From positions 1 to 33,405 of the forward strand of contig CAUUHY010000008.1 of the NCBI GenBank assembly GCA_963545265.1: a stretch of DNA of 33,405 nt, given 5' to 3'. Below, piece after piece: positions 16,678 through 26,123 of this stretch; the stretch's first letter is position 1, and the number at the start of each line of letters is the position of its first letter. Under the pieces are notes generated by a model that worked only from the letters and a program-made list of their open reading frames with translations, did not search any database and was not told the DNA's origin. The position numbers and the translations under genes were made by a program. The DNA comes from CAJPPJ01 sp963545265. GTDB lineage: Bacteria > Bacillota_I > Bacilli_A > RF39 > UBA660.

Positions 16678-17949
16678 CTAACTATTTATTATTATATCAT
16701 CAATTAATAAAGATGGTGACCTTACTATTTCATTTGAATATTGAACTGTATTTGATATTTCTAAAACATTATTAAATATTTCTTTTATTGTAGATGTCAT
16801 TATAGCTTGTTCAAAATAATAATCTACTTTTCCATTTACAATATAAAATCCATTTACTAATAAAGAAATACTTCCACTTACTATATCAATAGCTTGACCA
16901 CCTGCTCCTGCTATATCAGTTATAATTAAACCTTCTTTTATATTTTTTATAATTTCTTTTTCTGATTTTTCACCAGGTAAAAGCATTAAATTTCTAACAC
17001 CTATTTCATCAAAAGCATTTGAAGTTGAAATCATATTATTTTTAGATGATTCTTTATTATTTGAAATAAATAATTTTAAAATTCCATTTTCTATAATTGA
17101 TTTCTTATAAGTCTTATTACCTTCTTCATCAAATAAATATCTAGTAATATTACTTTCTCCACAAGGATCTTCAACTAAAGATATTTTTTCAGAAAATATC
17201 TTTTCTCCTATTCTATCTTTGAACAAAGATAAATTAAGATTTACAGATTTCAAACTTATCGCTTCTATTATTTCACTTAATAATTCTTCTATTACTTCTT
17301 GTTTAAATAAACATTTATATTTTTTAGAGTTTATTTTATTTTTGTTAAATTTATTTTTTACTTCTTCTATCACTTCTTTTCTTAAAATCACTAATTCATT
17401 TAAGTTAAAGTCTTTTTGCATAACTGTTCTATATGCATTTACAACTTTATCTTCTTTCCTTCCATATGAAATAATAGCAAAATCATAATAACTATTTACA
17501 TTTTCAATATTTACTCCTTTATCATTGATAATTTGGATTTTCGATATATTATAAGATAGAGTAGCTGTTAAATTAAAAATATCTTCTTCTAATTTTGTTA
17601 AATTTATTATTTTATCAACATATTTTGAAAAATCTTTATTTTCTTTAATTTGAATTATATTGTTATTATCTAATAAATCTAAAAATTTATCTTCTACATT
17701 AGAATCAATATATTCAATTTTTTCTTCTAACAAATCTATTAAATCTTCATTTAGATAATTACTATCTAAAATTACAGTTTTATTCTCTTTTCTAGCTTTT
17801 ACTTTATAAAATATATTATTTTTAATATCAATAAAATTTATTTTTTCGTTTTCTACTTCTGATACATATTCTTTATTATCATAAATTGTTATTTCTATAT
17901 TGGAAAAACCTCTATTAATACATAATTCAAAAAATTCATTATTATTCAT
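16678..17949 (-). CDS. tldE: TldE/PmbA, partner subunit of the TldD/TldE protease
   Basis: The 423-residue protein is of the PmbA/TldD superfamily (C-terminal block with EIGVRNLMLLPGEKS; GAGGQAIDIVSGSISLLVNG; YFEQAIMTSTIKEIF). It lacks the zinc HExxxH, as the TldE/PmbA subunit does. In characterised systems TldD and TldE form a heterodimer that threads unfolded peptides to the TldD zinc site. The start overlaps the tldD stop by eight bases with a G-run ribosome site. Ends in TAG. Confidence 0.9.
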   Translation of the reverse strand: MNNNEFFELCINRGFSNIEITIYDNKEYVSEVENEKINFIDIKNNIFYKVKARKENKTVILDSNYLNEDLIDLLEEKIEYIDSNVEDKFLDLLDNNNIIQIKENKDFSKYVDKIINLTKLEEDIFNLTATLSYNISKIQIINDKGVNIENVNSYYDFAIISYGRKEDKVVNAYRTVMQKDFNLNELVILRKEVIEEVKNKFNKNKINSKKYKCLFKQEVIEELLSEIIEAISLKSVNLNLSLFKDRIGEKIFSEKISLVEDPCGESNITRYLFDEEGNKTYKKSIIENGILKLFISNNKESSKNNMISTSNAFDEIGVRNLMLLPGEKSEKEIIKNIKEGLIITDIAGAGGQAIDIVSGSISLLVNGFYIVNGKVDYYFEQAIMTSTIKEIFNNVLEISNTVQYSNEIVRSPSLLIDDIIINS

Positions 17950-19291
17950 TGCTTCCCCCCACTAATATTTCTTTTATTTTAATTGTAGGTTGTCCTATAG
18001 TAACTGGTATATTTCCACTAGATGCTCCACAAATTCCAGCTTCTAATTTTAAATCATCTGATACCATTTCTACATTTTGCAATATTTCTTTACTATTTCC
18101 TACTAAAGTCATAGGTTCTAATAAATCTTTTATTTCTCCATTTTCTATTAAATAGGGTAAAGTTATATAAAAGTTAAAATTACCAGTAGATGGATCTACA
18201 GATCCTCCCCCCATTTCTTTTGCATATATTCCATAATTTATAGACTTTATCATATCTTCTATTTTATCATTTCCAGATAATAAATAAGTATTAGACATTC
18301 TAGAAGTTGGTTTATATAAATAATTTTCTCTTCTAGAAGATGATGTTGATTCAATAGATAATTTTTTTCCATTAAAGTTATCAACTAAATAACTTTTTAA
18401 AATTCCTTTTTCTATTAATTTTACTTCTTTTGTTAAATTACCTTCATCATCTATTAAATTAGATCCATAATAATTTTCTATAGTAGGATCATCAATTAAA
18501 GTCACTTTATCAGTTGCTATTTTTTTCCCTAAATCATCTTTAAAAACAGTCAAATTATTTTTTAAAGCTTCAGCTTCCAAACCATGTCCACAAGCTTCAT
18601 GAAAAATAACTGCGCCAAAACCATTGTTTAATATAACTGGCATTTTTCCACCTATTATTTTTTTTGCTGATAATTTTTCTATAACAGTTTTAGCTATTTC
18701 TAATGCTTTTGATGGAAAATCTTCATTGCTCAATAACTCAAGGCCTCCTTTATTAGAAAAAGTCATACTATGTTCTACCATTTTATTCTTTTCTTCAGCT
18801 ATAACAGTTATAACTAACCTTGTAAAATATTTTAAATATTTTATATTATCAGATTTGCTATTTAAAATTTTTATTTCTCTAGTTGTTTCACTTAATTTAA
18901 TCGATACTTGCTTAATCAAATTAGAATATTCTCTAATTATTTTATCAATCATTATAAAAAAATTTTTCTTTTCTATATTACTTATATCAGTAAATTTTAC
19001 TTCTATTTTATCTTCGTATGTTTTTATATCTTTAAAATTTAATTGTTTTTTTTCTGTTTTGGTATAAAAAAACGATTTTAAATCATTAAAATCATATTTT
19101 TTATTTGTAGCAAGGTAGAAAACAGTATCGTCCTTTAACAAACGAACTCCCAAACCTTTATAATTATTCGTAATAATATCATCTAATTTTGAGTCAACAA
19201 AATTATAGACTTTACTTTTAGTAAATTCTTCATAAAACTCTACATAATCTACATAATTATATAAATTATTTATTTCTTTTAATCTTTTCAT
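17942..19291 (-). CDS. tldD: TldD, zinc metalloprotease subunit
   Basis: The 449-residue protein has the TldD zinc motif H231-E232-ACG-H236 in GAVIFHEACGHGLEAE, and later DEGNLTKEVKLIEKGILKSY, SSRRENYLYKPTSRMSN and EAGICGASSGNIPVTIGQP blocks of the family. It degrades or trims peptides together with TldE. In other bacteria TldD/E processes microcin or antitoxin substrates; none is evident here. AGGGGA precedes the ATG, and the gene overlaps the small membrane protein upstream by 26 bases. Confidence 0.95.
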   Translation of the reverse strand: MKRLKEINNLYNYVDYVEFYEEFTKSKVYNFVDSKLDDIITNNYKGLGVRLLKDDTVFYLATNKKYDFNDLKSFFYTKTEKKQLNFKDIKTYEDKIEVKFTDISNIEKKNFFIMIDKIIREYSNLIKQVSIKLSETTREIKILNSKSDNIKYLKYFTRLVITVIAEEKNKMVEHSMTFSNKGGLELLSNEDFPSKALEIAKTVIEKLSAKKIIGGKMPVILNNGFGAVIFHEACGHGLEAEALKNNLTVFKDDLGKKIATDKVTLIDDPTIENYYGSNLIDDEGNLTKEVKLIEKGILKSYLVDNFNGKKLSIESTSSSRRENYLYKPTSRMSNTYLLSGNDKIEDMIKSINYGIYAKEMGGGSVDPSTGNFNFYITLPYLIENGEIKDLLEPMTLVGNSKEILQNVEMVSDDLKLEAGICGASSGNIPVTIGQPTIKIKEILVGGSNE

Positions 19292-19619
19292 TAAAATCCC
19301 CTGATTTTTTCAATTTTAAATTAACTATTCTTAATAAATTTAGTATAAAGAAAATATATAATACTAAATTTAATAAAACTACTATTTTTAAGTAAAAATC
19401 TAAATTAAATAAGCTTATAATTTTATCTAAATTAGAACCACCTGATACTTTAGATATATTAAAAGATAATATTAAAAGTATTAAAACAGATGATACAAAT
19501 TGAAAAATTCCTGTTCTCCTCAAATAATTAAACATTAAATAAATAGAAAATATAAAATTAATAATAAAAATTATTAAATATATTATTCCAAACCAATCAC
19601 TTAATAACCAATTAAACAT
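19266..19619 (-). CDS. Small membrane protein upstream of tldD, unknown
   Basis: The 117-residue protein has three hydrophobic segments (about 9-33, 37-56 and 74-97) and a basic tail (NLKLKKSGDFNEKIKRNK). AGGAG lies before the ATG and an extended -10 box TGTTATAAT at 19636-19644 is 16 bases upstream. Its end overlaps tldD by 26 bases in another frame, so the two are probably co-expressed. I recognise no family. Confidence 0.75.
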   Translation of the reverse strand: MFNWLLSDWFGIIYLIIFIINFIFSIYLMFNYLRRTGIFQFVSSVLILLILSFNISKVSGGSNLDKIISLFNLDFYLKIVVLLNLVLYIFFILNLLRIVNLKLKKSGDFNEKIKRNK

Positions 19620-19635
19620 ATATACTCCTGTTAAA

Positions 19636-19644
19636 ATTATAACA
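19636..19644 (-). promoter_or_regulatory. Extended -10 box (TGTTATAAT) of the tldD unit
   Basis: TGn-TATAAT on the minus strand lies 16 bases before the ATG at 19619, just after the stop of the gene at 19646. No good -35 is seen. Confidence 0.5.
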
Positions 19645-19645
19645 T

Positions 19646-19951
19646 TTATTTAAACAATATTTCTACTGTTTCAATGTTCCCTTCCTTCTTTATATATGAA
19701 TCACTTAATAAAGAAGTTTTATGATAATTTTTTTCTATATCTCGTAATTCACTAAATGTTTGAGATTTGTTTATTTTATTTTTACTATTTCTCTTTTTAT
19801 ATATGGAATATCCTTTTAAGATATATCTTTCTATATTAATTTTTACTGGTATAAAAATATTTTTTCTTACTTTTAAAAAATTAAACTTCTTTTTAGATAA
19901 TTTAAAGTTATCTTTTTCTAAAAATCTCTTTTTTAATTTTAAATTTTTCAT
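19646..19951 (-). CDS. Small, very basic protein of unknown function
   Basis: The 101-residue product starts at the ATG at 19951, where GGGGTGAG is a good ribosome site; an in-frame ATG 60 bases upstream is less likely because it lies beyond the -10 box. The protein is lysine-rich (MKNLKLKKRFLEKDNFKLSK; VRKNIFIPVKINIERYILKG; YKKRNSKNKINKS) with no clear membrane helix. The last third is more mixed (DIEKNYHKTSLLSDSYIKKE). Nucleic-acid or membrane-surface binding would fit such charge, but this is a guess. It stands alone between the lgt terminator and the tldD promoter. Confidence 0.6.
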   Translation of the reverse strand: MKNLKLKKRFLEKDNFKLSKKKFNFLKVRKNIFIPVKINIERYILKGYSIYKKRNSKNKINKSQTFSELRDIEKNYHKTSLLSDSYIKKEGNIETVEILFK

Positions 19952-19973
19952 ACTCACCCCTAAATATTGCCAT

Positions 19974-19982
19974 ATTATAACA
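19974..19982 (-). promoter_or_regulatory. Extended -10 box (TGTTATAAT) of the small basic protein gene
   Basis: TGn-TATAAT on the minus strand, 22 bases before the ATG at 19951. Confidence 0.5.
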
Positions 19983-19992
19983 TTTTTTAAAG

Positions 19993-20026
19993 AAAAAAGC
20001 AAATAAGCCATAAATAAGACTTATTT
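19993..20026 (-). terminator. Probable terminator after lgt
   Basis: AAATAAG and CTTATTT form a 7-bp stem around a 12-base loop, followed on the minus strand by GC and a T6 run. It overlaps the lgt stop codon. The stem is weak. Confidence 0.5.
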
Positions 20027-20828
20027 ACTCACTTACAATAATAACTTCTCCATTATATAAGTTTTCTAATCTTCTTCCTCTTCTATTTAAAACAAACACT
20101 ACAATACCGCTTATAATCATAATAATAGATATAAATTGTGCTACTCTAAGGGTTCCAAAATATAATGAATCCGTTCTAAATTGCTCTATTATTAATCTAA
20201 CTACTCCATACCATACTAAATATAAAGATGTAATATAACCATTTTTTAATAAAGGCATTTTTCTAATTATTAATACTGTTATTAATACAATTAAATTAAG
20301 TATACTTTCATATAAAAATAAAGGCATTCTATAGCTTCCATTTATTAGCATATTATCTTTTATAAAAGATGGTAAGTAACTTAAACTATTGGCAGTTACT
20401 ATTGGACCATACGCTTCTTGATTAAAGAAGTTTCCCCATCTTCCAACGATTTGCCCCAAAAGTAAAGCTGGTATAATAAGATCTAAAATTCTATATAGAG
20501 ACATTCCGTGTTTGTGTGTATAATATCTAACAAAAATCAAACCACCTATCATACCACCATGTATAGCTAATCCACCATTCCATATTTCTAATATTTCTAT
20601 TGGTCTAATCATATAATAAGATAAATTAAATAAAACATAATAAAGCCTTGCACCTAGTATTCCAAATATCATCGTATAAAAAATCATATTTATAATAAAA
20701 TCTTGATCTATTTCTAATCTCTTAGATTCTTTAAAAACATAAAATAAACCTATAAACATTCCTATAAATATACATAATGAATACCAATAAATTTGAATAA
20801 ATCCAAAATCAAATAAAACTCTATTCAT
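20025..20828 (-). CDS. lgt: Prolipoprotein diacylglyceryl transferase
   Basis: The 267-residue integral membrane enzyme moves diacylglycerol from phosphatidylglycerol to the lipobox cysteine of prelipoproteins such as PrsA here. It has seven hydrophobic segments, the AIHGGMIGG motif near residues 88-96 with the essential His, the Lgt signature GRWGNFFNQEAYG near 128-140, and a C-terminal R-x-I-x-E-x-x-R motif (VRLIIEQFRTD). Length is normal. The ATG overlaps the stop of the preceding gene by eight bases with AAAGGTGA upstream. Confidence 0.96.
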   Translation of the reverse strand: MNRVLFDFGFIQIYWYSLCIFIGMFIGLFYVFKESKRLEIDQDFIINMIFYTMIFGILGARLYYVLFNLSYYMIRPIEILEIWNGGLAIHGGMIGGLIFVRYYTHKHGMSLYRILDLIIPALLLGQIVGRWGNFFNQEAYGPIVTANSLSYLPSFIKDNMLINGSYRMPLFLYESILNLIVLITVLIIRKMPLLKNGYITSLYLVWYGVVRLIIEQFRTDSLYFGTLRVAQFISIIMIISGIVVFVLNRRGRRLENLYNGEVIIVSE

Positions 20829-21219
20829 AATTAATCACCTTTAAAAATGGTTTTACAAACACCTCTTCTATAACAAAACTAATTATAGTCATGACAAAAG
20901 AAATTATTAATAAACTTACAATATTATTAAATTTAACATTTTGATTTAATATTAATTCTACTAATTTTAAAATAATAGCATTATTAACAAAATAAAATAA
21001 TCCAAAAGTTAAACCAGTAAGCGGTAAAGTAAAATGATTTAGTAAAGGTCTTATAGTTCTATTGAATAAATATATTAATATACCAGCTAAAATAGAAATA
21101 ACATAAACATACCTACTATTAATATAAAATAACTTCAACAAACATCCAGCTATATAAAAAGTTAAAGAATAAAGAACAATATATACTAAAACATGCAAGA
21201 TTTCTTTTAAATATTTCAT
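20821..21219 (-). CDS. YvlD-like four-helix membrane protein (phage-holin superfamily IV type)
   Basis: The 132-residue protein has four membrane helices (about 8-30, 36-52, 66-91 and 101-119) and the family's central block NRTIRPLLNHFTLPLTGLTF then GLFYFVNNAIIL. Members are annotated as holin-like by similarity only; YvlD of Bacillus belongs to an envelope-stress operon. It lies two bases after uvrA and overlaps lgt, so it is expressed with them. Ends in TAG. Confidence 0.85.
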   Translation of the reverse strand: MKYLKEILHVLVYIVLYSLTFYIAGCLLKLFYINSRYVYVISILAGILIYLFNRTIRPLLNHFTLPLTGLTFGLFYFVNNAIILKLVELILNQNVKFNNIVSLLIISFVMTIISFVIEEVFVKPFLKVINYE

Positions 21220-21220
21220 T

Positions 21221-24031
21221 TTATACCTCTAATTTTTCTTTCAAATATTTTGCAGTAATAGAATCTTTATTTTTAATTATTTCTTCAGGTGTTCCATAAG
21301 CTACAACTTCTCCACCTTTATCTCCACCTTCTAGTCCAATATCTATTATATAATCTGCAGATTTTATAACATCTAAATTATGTTCAATTACTATTACACT
21401 ATCATCATTATCAACGATTTTTTTAATAATTGCAAGAAGTCGTTTTATATCATAAGAATGAAGTCCAGTAGTTGGTTCATCCATAATATATAAAGTTTTA
21501 CCAGTAGGTTTCTTTTGTAATTCTTTAGCAAGTTTTACTCTACTAGCTTCTCCTCCACTAAGAGTTGGTGCTATTTGACCTAATTTTATATATGATAATC
21601 CAACATCTTCTAAAACTTTTAACTTATTATGTATCTTTGGTATATTTTCAAAAAATTCTATAGCTTCACTAACTCTCATTTCTAAAACATCTGTTATTGT
21701 TTTATTCTTATATTTAATATTTAATGTTTCACTATTATATCTTTTACCTTTACAAACTTCACAAGTAACATAGACATCAGGTAAAAAGTTCATTTCTATC
21801 TTTTTAACTCCATCTCCTCTACAAGCTTCACATCTTCCACCTTTAACATTAAATGAAAATCTATCTTTTCCAAATCCTTTTATTTTAGCTTCTTTGGTTT
21901 CAGCAAACAAGTTTCTAATATCATCAAATATTCCCGTATATGTAACAGGATTACTTCTTGGAGTTCTACCTATTGGGTCTTGTGTTATTTCCACTAGTTT
22001 ATCTATATGTTCTAATCCTTTTATAGATTTAAATTCTCCTGGTTTTACTTTAGATTTATATAAAGTAGATTGAACTTTTTTACTAAGTATTTCCATAATT
22101 AAAGATGATTTACCACTTCCCGATACTCCGGTTACACAAGTGAATACTCCAAGAGGAATTTTCACATCTATATTTTTTAAGTTATTTTGTTTAGCACCTT
22201 TTATTTCAATAAACTTCTTAGGTTTCTTTCTAGTTTTTGGAACTTCTATTTTTTCTCTTCCTGATAAAAAGTTACCAGTTAAACTATTTTTATTTTTCAT
22301 TACTTCTTCAGGTGTTCCATAAGCAATTACTTCTCCACCTTGATCACCGGCAAAAGGACCAATATCTATTAAATAATCACTTTTTAACATCATATCTTCA
22401 TCATGTTCTACAACTATTAAAGTATTACCTATATCTCTCATAGTCATAAGAGTATTTATAAGTCTATCGTTATCTCTTTGATGTAGACCAATAGAAGGTT
22501 CATCTAAAACATATAAAACTCCAGTTAATTTTGAACCCACTTGAGTTGCAAGTCTAATTCTTTGAGATTCTCCACCACTTAAACTAGTAGCAGTTCTTGA
22601 TAATGTTAAATAATCTAGACCTACATTTTTTAAAAATACTAATCTATTTTTTATTTCTTCAAGTAATAATTTAGCAATTTGGATTTTTTCTTTATCCAGT
22701 TTTAAATTTTCAAAAAATATAAGTGCATCCTTTATAGATAAATTACAAAGTTCTGCTATATTTAAATTATTTATTTTAACTGATAAAACTTTTTCATTTA
22801 AACGTTTACCGTTACATACTTCACATTTAGTTTCAATCATGAAACCTTCTAACCATTCTCTTAACCATTCACTTTTAGTTTCAAGATATCTTCTTTCTAA
22901 ACTATTTATTACTCCTTCAAATGGCTCTACTTTATTATATGAATTTCCACTTCTACTAGAATATTTAAAATGAATGGCCTCATCACTTCCATAAAAAATT
23001 AAATCTTTTTCTTTTTTTGTTAATTTTTCAAATGGTTTAGATAAAGAAATTTTATAATGATTACAAAAACATTCAAGTTGCTTATAAAAAATACTATCTT
23101 CATCTCCATAAAGCTTAGAAAAAACTCCTTCTCTTATTGAAAGACTTGGATTAGGTAGTAATAAATCCGGATCAATTTTTAATTTTACACCTATACCATT
23201 ACATGCCTCACACGCTCCATAAGGAGAATTAAAAGAAAACATAATTGGTTCAAGTTCAGGTAGTGAAAAATCACAATGTGGACATGCAAACTTAGAAGAT
23301 AGTATTAATTCTTTATCATTTAAAATATCTACTATTACTTTTCCGTTTCCTAATTTTACTGCAAGTTCTAAAGCTTCAAAAAGTCTAGATCTAATTTCTT
23401 CTTTAATTACTAATCTATCTATTACTAAATCTATTTTGTGTTTCTTATTTTTTTCTAGTTTTATATCACTAGACAAATCAATCATTTCTTTATCAATTCT
23501 AGCTCTTACAAAACCATCTTTAATAAAATTAGCTATTAAATCTTTATGTTCACCTTTTTCATTATCGACAACTGGAGAAAGAATAATTACTTTTGTATTT
23601 TCTTCAAGTTTCATAATTCTTTCTGTCATTTCTTCTACAGATTGAGAAGAAATTTCTATATTATGATTTGGGCAATAAACACTACCTACCCTTGCATATA
23701 AAAGTCTTAGGTAATCATAAATTTCTGTTACCGTTCCAACTGTTGATCTAGGATTTTTACTAGTTGTCTTTTGATCGATACTAATAGAAGGTGATAAGCC
23801 ATCTATAGAATCTACATCAGGTTTTTCACTTCCACCTAAAAATTGTCTAGCATAAGAAGATAAACTTTCAACATATCTTCTTTCTCCTTCTGCATATATA
23901 GTATCAAAAGCAAGGGACGATTTACCACTTCCAGATACACCAGTAATAACAGTCAATTTATTTTTTGGTATTTCAATATCTATATTTTTTAAATTATTTT
24001 CTCTTGCACCTTTTACAATTATTTTATCCAT
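21221..24031 (-). CDS. uvrA: UvrA, excinuclease ABC damage-recognition ATPase
   Basis: The 936-residue protein has two ABC ATPase modules: Walker A GVSGSGKSS at 31-39 and again near 640, ABC signatures LSGGESQRI and LSGGEASRV, and Walker B segments LYVLDEPSIGLH and LYIMDEPTTGLH. Zinc fingers are visible in CPHCDFSL with CEACNGIG, and CEACRGDG with CEVCKGKR. It scans DNA for bulky lesions with UvrB. Length is normal. GAGG precedes the ATG. UvrB and UvrC are not in the window. Confidence 0.98.
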   Translation of the reverse strand: MDKIIVKGARENNLKNIDIEIPKNKLTVITGVSGSGKSSLAFDTIYAEGERRYVESLSSYARQFLGGSEKPDVDSIDGLSPSISIDQKTTSKNPRSTVGTVTEIYDYLRLLYARVGSVYCPNHNIEISSQSVEEMTERIMKLEENTKVIILSPVVDNEKGEHKDLIANFIKDGFVRARIDKEMIDLSSDIKLEKNKKHKIDLVIDRLVIKEEIRSRLFEALELAVKLGNGKVIVDILNDKELILSSKFACPHCDFSLPELEPIMFSFNSPYGACEACNGIGVKLKIDPDLLLPNPSLSIREGVFSKLYGDEDSIFYKQLECFCNHYKISLSKPFEKLTKKEKDLIFYGSDEAIHFKYSSRSGNSYNKVEPFEGVINSLERRYLETKSEWLREWLEGFMIETKCEVCNGKRLNEKVLSVKINNLNIAELCNLSIKDALIFFENLKLDKEKIQIAKLLLEEIKNRLVFLKNVGLDYLTLSRTATSLSGGESQRIRLATQVGSKLTGVLYVLDEPSIGLHQRDNDRLINTLMTMRDIGNTLIVVEHDEDMMLKSDYLIDIGPFAGDQGGEVIAYGTPEEVMKNKNSLTGNFLSGREKIEVPKTRKKPKKFIEIKGAKQNNLKNIDVKIPLGVFTCVTGVSGSGKSSLIMEILSKKVQSTLYKSKVKPGEFKSIKGLEHIDKLVEITQDPIGRTPRSNPVTYTGIFDDIRNLFAETKEAKIKGFGKDRFSFNVKGGRCEACRGDGVKKIEMNFLPDVYVTCEVCKGKRYNSETLNIKYKNKTITDVLEMRVSEAIEFFENIPKIHNKLKVLEDVGLSYIKLGQIAPTLSGGEASRVKLAKELQKKPTGKTLYIMDEPTTGLHSYDIKRLLAIIKKIVDNDDSVIVIEHNLDVIKSADYIIDIGLEGGDKGGEVVAYGTPEEIIKNKDSITAKYLKEKLEV

Positions 24032-24083
24032 AAAAACCTCGTTTTATATTTTAACAAATATAGAAAAATATAAAAATAAAATT

Positions 24084-26123
24084 TTAATTATTATTTAATT
24101 TTTCTATAAATTCTTCTTCTGTAAGAATAGGTATATTAAGTTCTTCTGCTTTAGTTCTTTTACTTCCTGCATTTTCTCCCACTATTACAAAATCAGTTAA
24201 TTTTGAAACTGAAGACGATGTCATACCTCCATTTGTTTCTATTAAATCTTCTATTTCTTTTCTAGAATATTTAGTTAAACTTCCTGTAACTACTACTTTC
24301 TTATTATTTATAAAGTCATTTATTTTTTCTTTTCCGTTATATTCAAAATTAACATTTAATTTTCTTAATTCTTCTATTATTTTCATATTTTTTTCTATCT
24401 TAAAATAATTAATAATAGAATCTGCTATAATTTCACCAATATCTTTTAATTTAATTAAATCTTCTTTTGATGCATCGATTATATTATCTAATGTTTTATA
24501 ATTCTTAGCTAATACTTTAGCTGTTTTTTCACCTATATTTGGTATACCTATAGCAAATAATAATTTTTCTAAAGAAACAGTTTTTGCTTTTTCAATATTA
24601 GATAATATTTTTTCTACACTCTTATTTCCAAATCCTTCTAATTCTATCAAATCTTCTTTATGATTTTTTAAATTAAAAATATCTGCATAATTTTTTATAT
24701 ATCCTAAATTATAAAAGTCTTCTATTATTTCATCTCCTAAACCTTCTATATACATAGCATTTCTACTGACAAAATGTATTAAAGATTCAATTGTTTTAGC
24801 AGGACAAGTTATATTTACACAATACCAATCAGCTTGGTTTTCTTTTCTTTCTAAAGTGCTAGAACAAATAGGACAATTTTTAATCATTTCGAATTTTTTC
24901 TCTTCACCAGTTCTTCTTTCAACAAGAGGTTCTATTACTTCAGGAATAATTTCTGCTGCTTTTTTAATATATACATAATCATTTTCTCTTAAATCTCTTA
25001 AAACAACATAATCTTCATTATGAAGTGTTGCTCTTTTTACTGTTGTACCAGCTATAAGAGCTGGAGAAAGTATAGCGTTTGGTGTAATTTTACCAGTTCT
25101 TCCTACGGTAAAAATAAATTTTTCTAATTTAGTTATAACTTTATCTTCTGGAAATTTATAAGCTACCGCCCATCTAGGATATTTAGCTGTAGTACCAAGA
25201 TCTTCCCACTTATCAATATTATTTAATTTTATTACTACTCCATCAGTAGGATAAGTTAATTCTTTTCTTAAATTAAATATGTTATTTATATAATCGTTTA
25301 TTCCTTTAGATCCTTTTACTAAAGAATTAACTTTATCATTAACTTTAAAACCTAATTTAGATAAATAATTTAATACATCTAATTGAGTATGTAAATTATA
25401 AGATAGAGGATTTACTAATTGATACATAATATTTTTTAAATTTCTTTTAGCTGTTATTTTAGAATCAAGTTGTCTTATAGATCCTGCTGCTGCATTTCTT
25501 TCGTTTTTAAATAATTCAAGCAATTTTCTTGGCTTTTTACCTAAAGATATTTTTTCTTTATTTTCTTTTTCGATTAATTTATTTTTTTCTTCTATTTCAA
25601 GATTTAACTTATTTAAAGTATCTTTATCCATAAATATTTCTCCTCTTACTTCAAGAGAAACATCTTCTGTTAATTTTAAAGGTATAGTTTTTATAGTTTT
25701 AACGTTTTCTGTTATATCTTCACCTTCTATACCATTTCCTCTAGTGAGAGCTTGTTTTAAATAACCATCTTCATATATTACACTAACACTAAGTCCATCT
25801 ATTTTCATTTCACATATAAACTCTTCTTCGTTTATTGATTGAACAAAATTGTTTATTTCTTCCTCGTTATAAACATTTGCTAAAGATAACATAGGTCTAG
25901 AATGAGTTACTTTATTAAAACTAGATAATATTTTTCCACCAACTCTATTAGATGGAGAATCAATAGATTTTAATTCCGGATATTCTTCTTCTATTTTAAA
26001 TAACTCTCTAAGTAAAGAATCATATTCTCTATCAGATATATCGGGATTATCTAACGTATGATATTTGTAATCTGCATCTTGTATTTTTTTTACTAACTCT
26101 AAATAACGTTCTTTTATTTCCAT
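24084..26123 (-). CDS. ligA: NAD-dependent DNA ligase
   Basis: The 679-residue protein has the Ia NAD-binding domain, the adenylation lysine K107 in CEMKIDGLSV, the OB fold, the four-Cys zinc finger (CPICSSTLE and WYCVNITCPAK), helix-hairpin-helix repeats (GLGDEII; IPNIGEKTAKVLA; IGEIIADSI) and a C-terminal BRCT domain (KVVVTGSLTKYSRKEIEDLI). It seals nicks in replication and repair. The start overlaps the nucleotidyltransferase end by ten bases. One cluster with pcrA is the usual Firmicute arrangement. Confidence 0.98.
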   Translation of the reverse strand: MEIKERYLELVKKIQDADYKYHTLDNPDISDREYDSLLRELFKIEEEYPELKSIDSPSNRVGGKILSSFNKVTHSRPMLSLANVYNEEEINNFVQSINEEEFICEMKIDGLSVSVIYEDGYLKQALTRGNGIEGEDITENVKTIKTIPLKLTEDVSLEVRGEIFMDKDTLNKLNLEIEEKNKLIEKENKEKISLGKKPRKLLELFKNERNAAAGSIRQLDSKITAKRNLKNIMYQLVNPLSYNLHTQLDVLNYLSKLGFKVNDKVNSLVKGSKGINDYINNIFNLRKELTYPTDGVVIKLNNIDKWEDLGTTAKYPRWAVAYKFPEDKVITKLEKFIFTVGRTGKITPNAILSPALIAGTTVKRATLHNEDYVVLRDLRENDYVYIKKAAEIIPEVIEPLVERRTGEEKKFEMIKNCPICSSTLERKENQADWYCVNITCPAKTIESLIHFVSRNAMYIEGLGDEIIEDFYNLGYIKNYADIFNLKNHKEDLIELEGFGNKSVEKILSNIEKAKTVSLEKLLFAIGIPNIGEKTAKVLAKNYKTLDNIIDASKEDLIKLKDIGEIIADSIINYFKIEKNMKIIEELRKLNVNFEYNGKEKINDFINNKKVVVTGSLTKYSRKEIEDLIETNGGMTSSSVSKLTDFVIVGENAGSKRTKAEELNIPILTEEEFIEKLNNN

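Noticed and set aside
18624..19067. Long plus-strand ORF opposite tldD
   Set aside because: It lies across the HExxxH region of tldD on the other strand and has no ribosome site or family motif.
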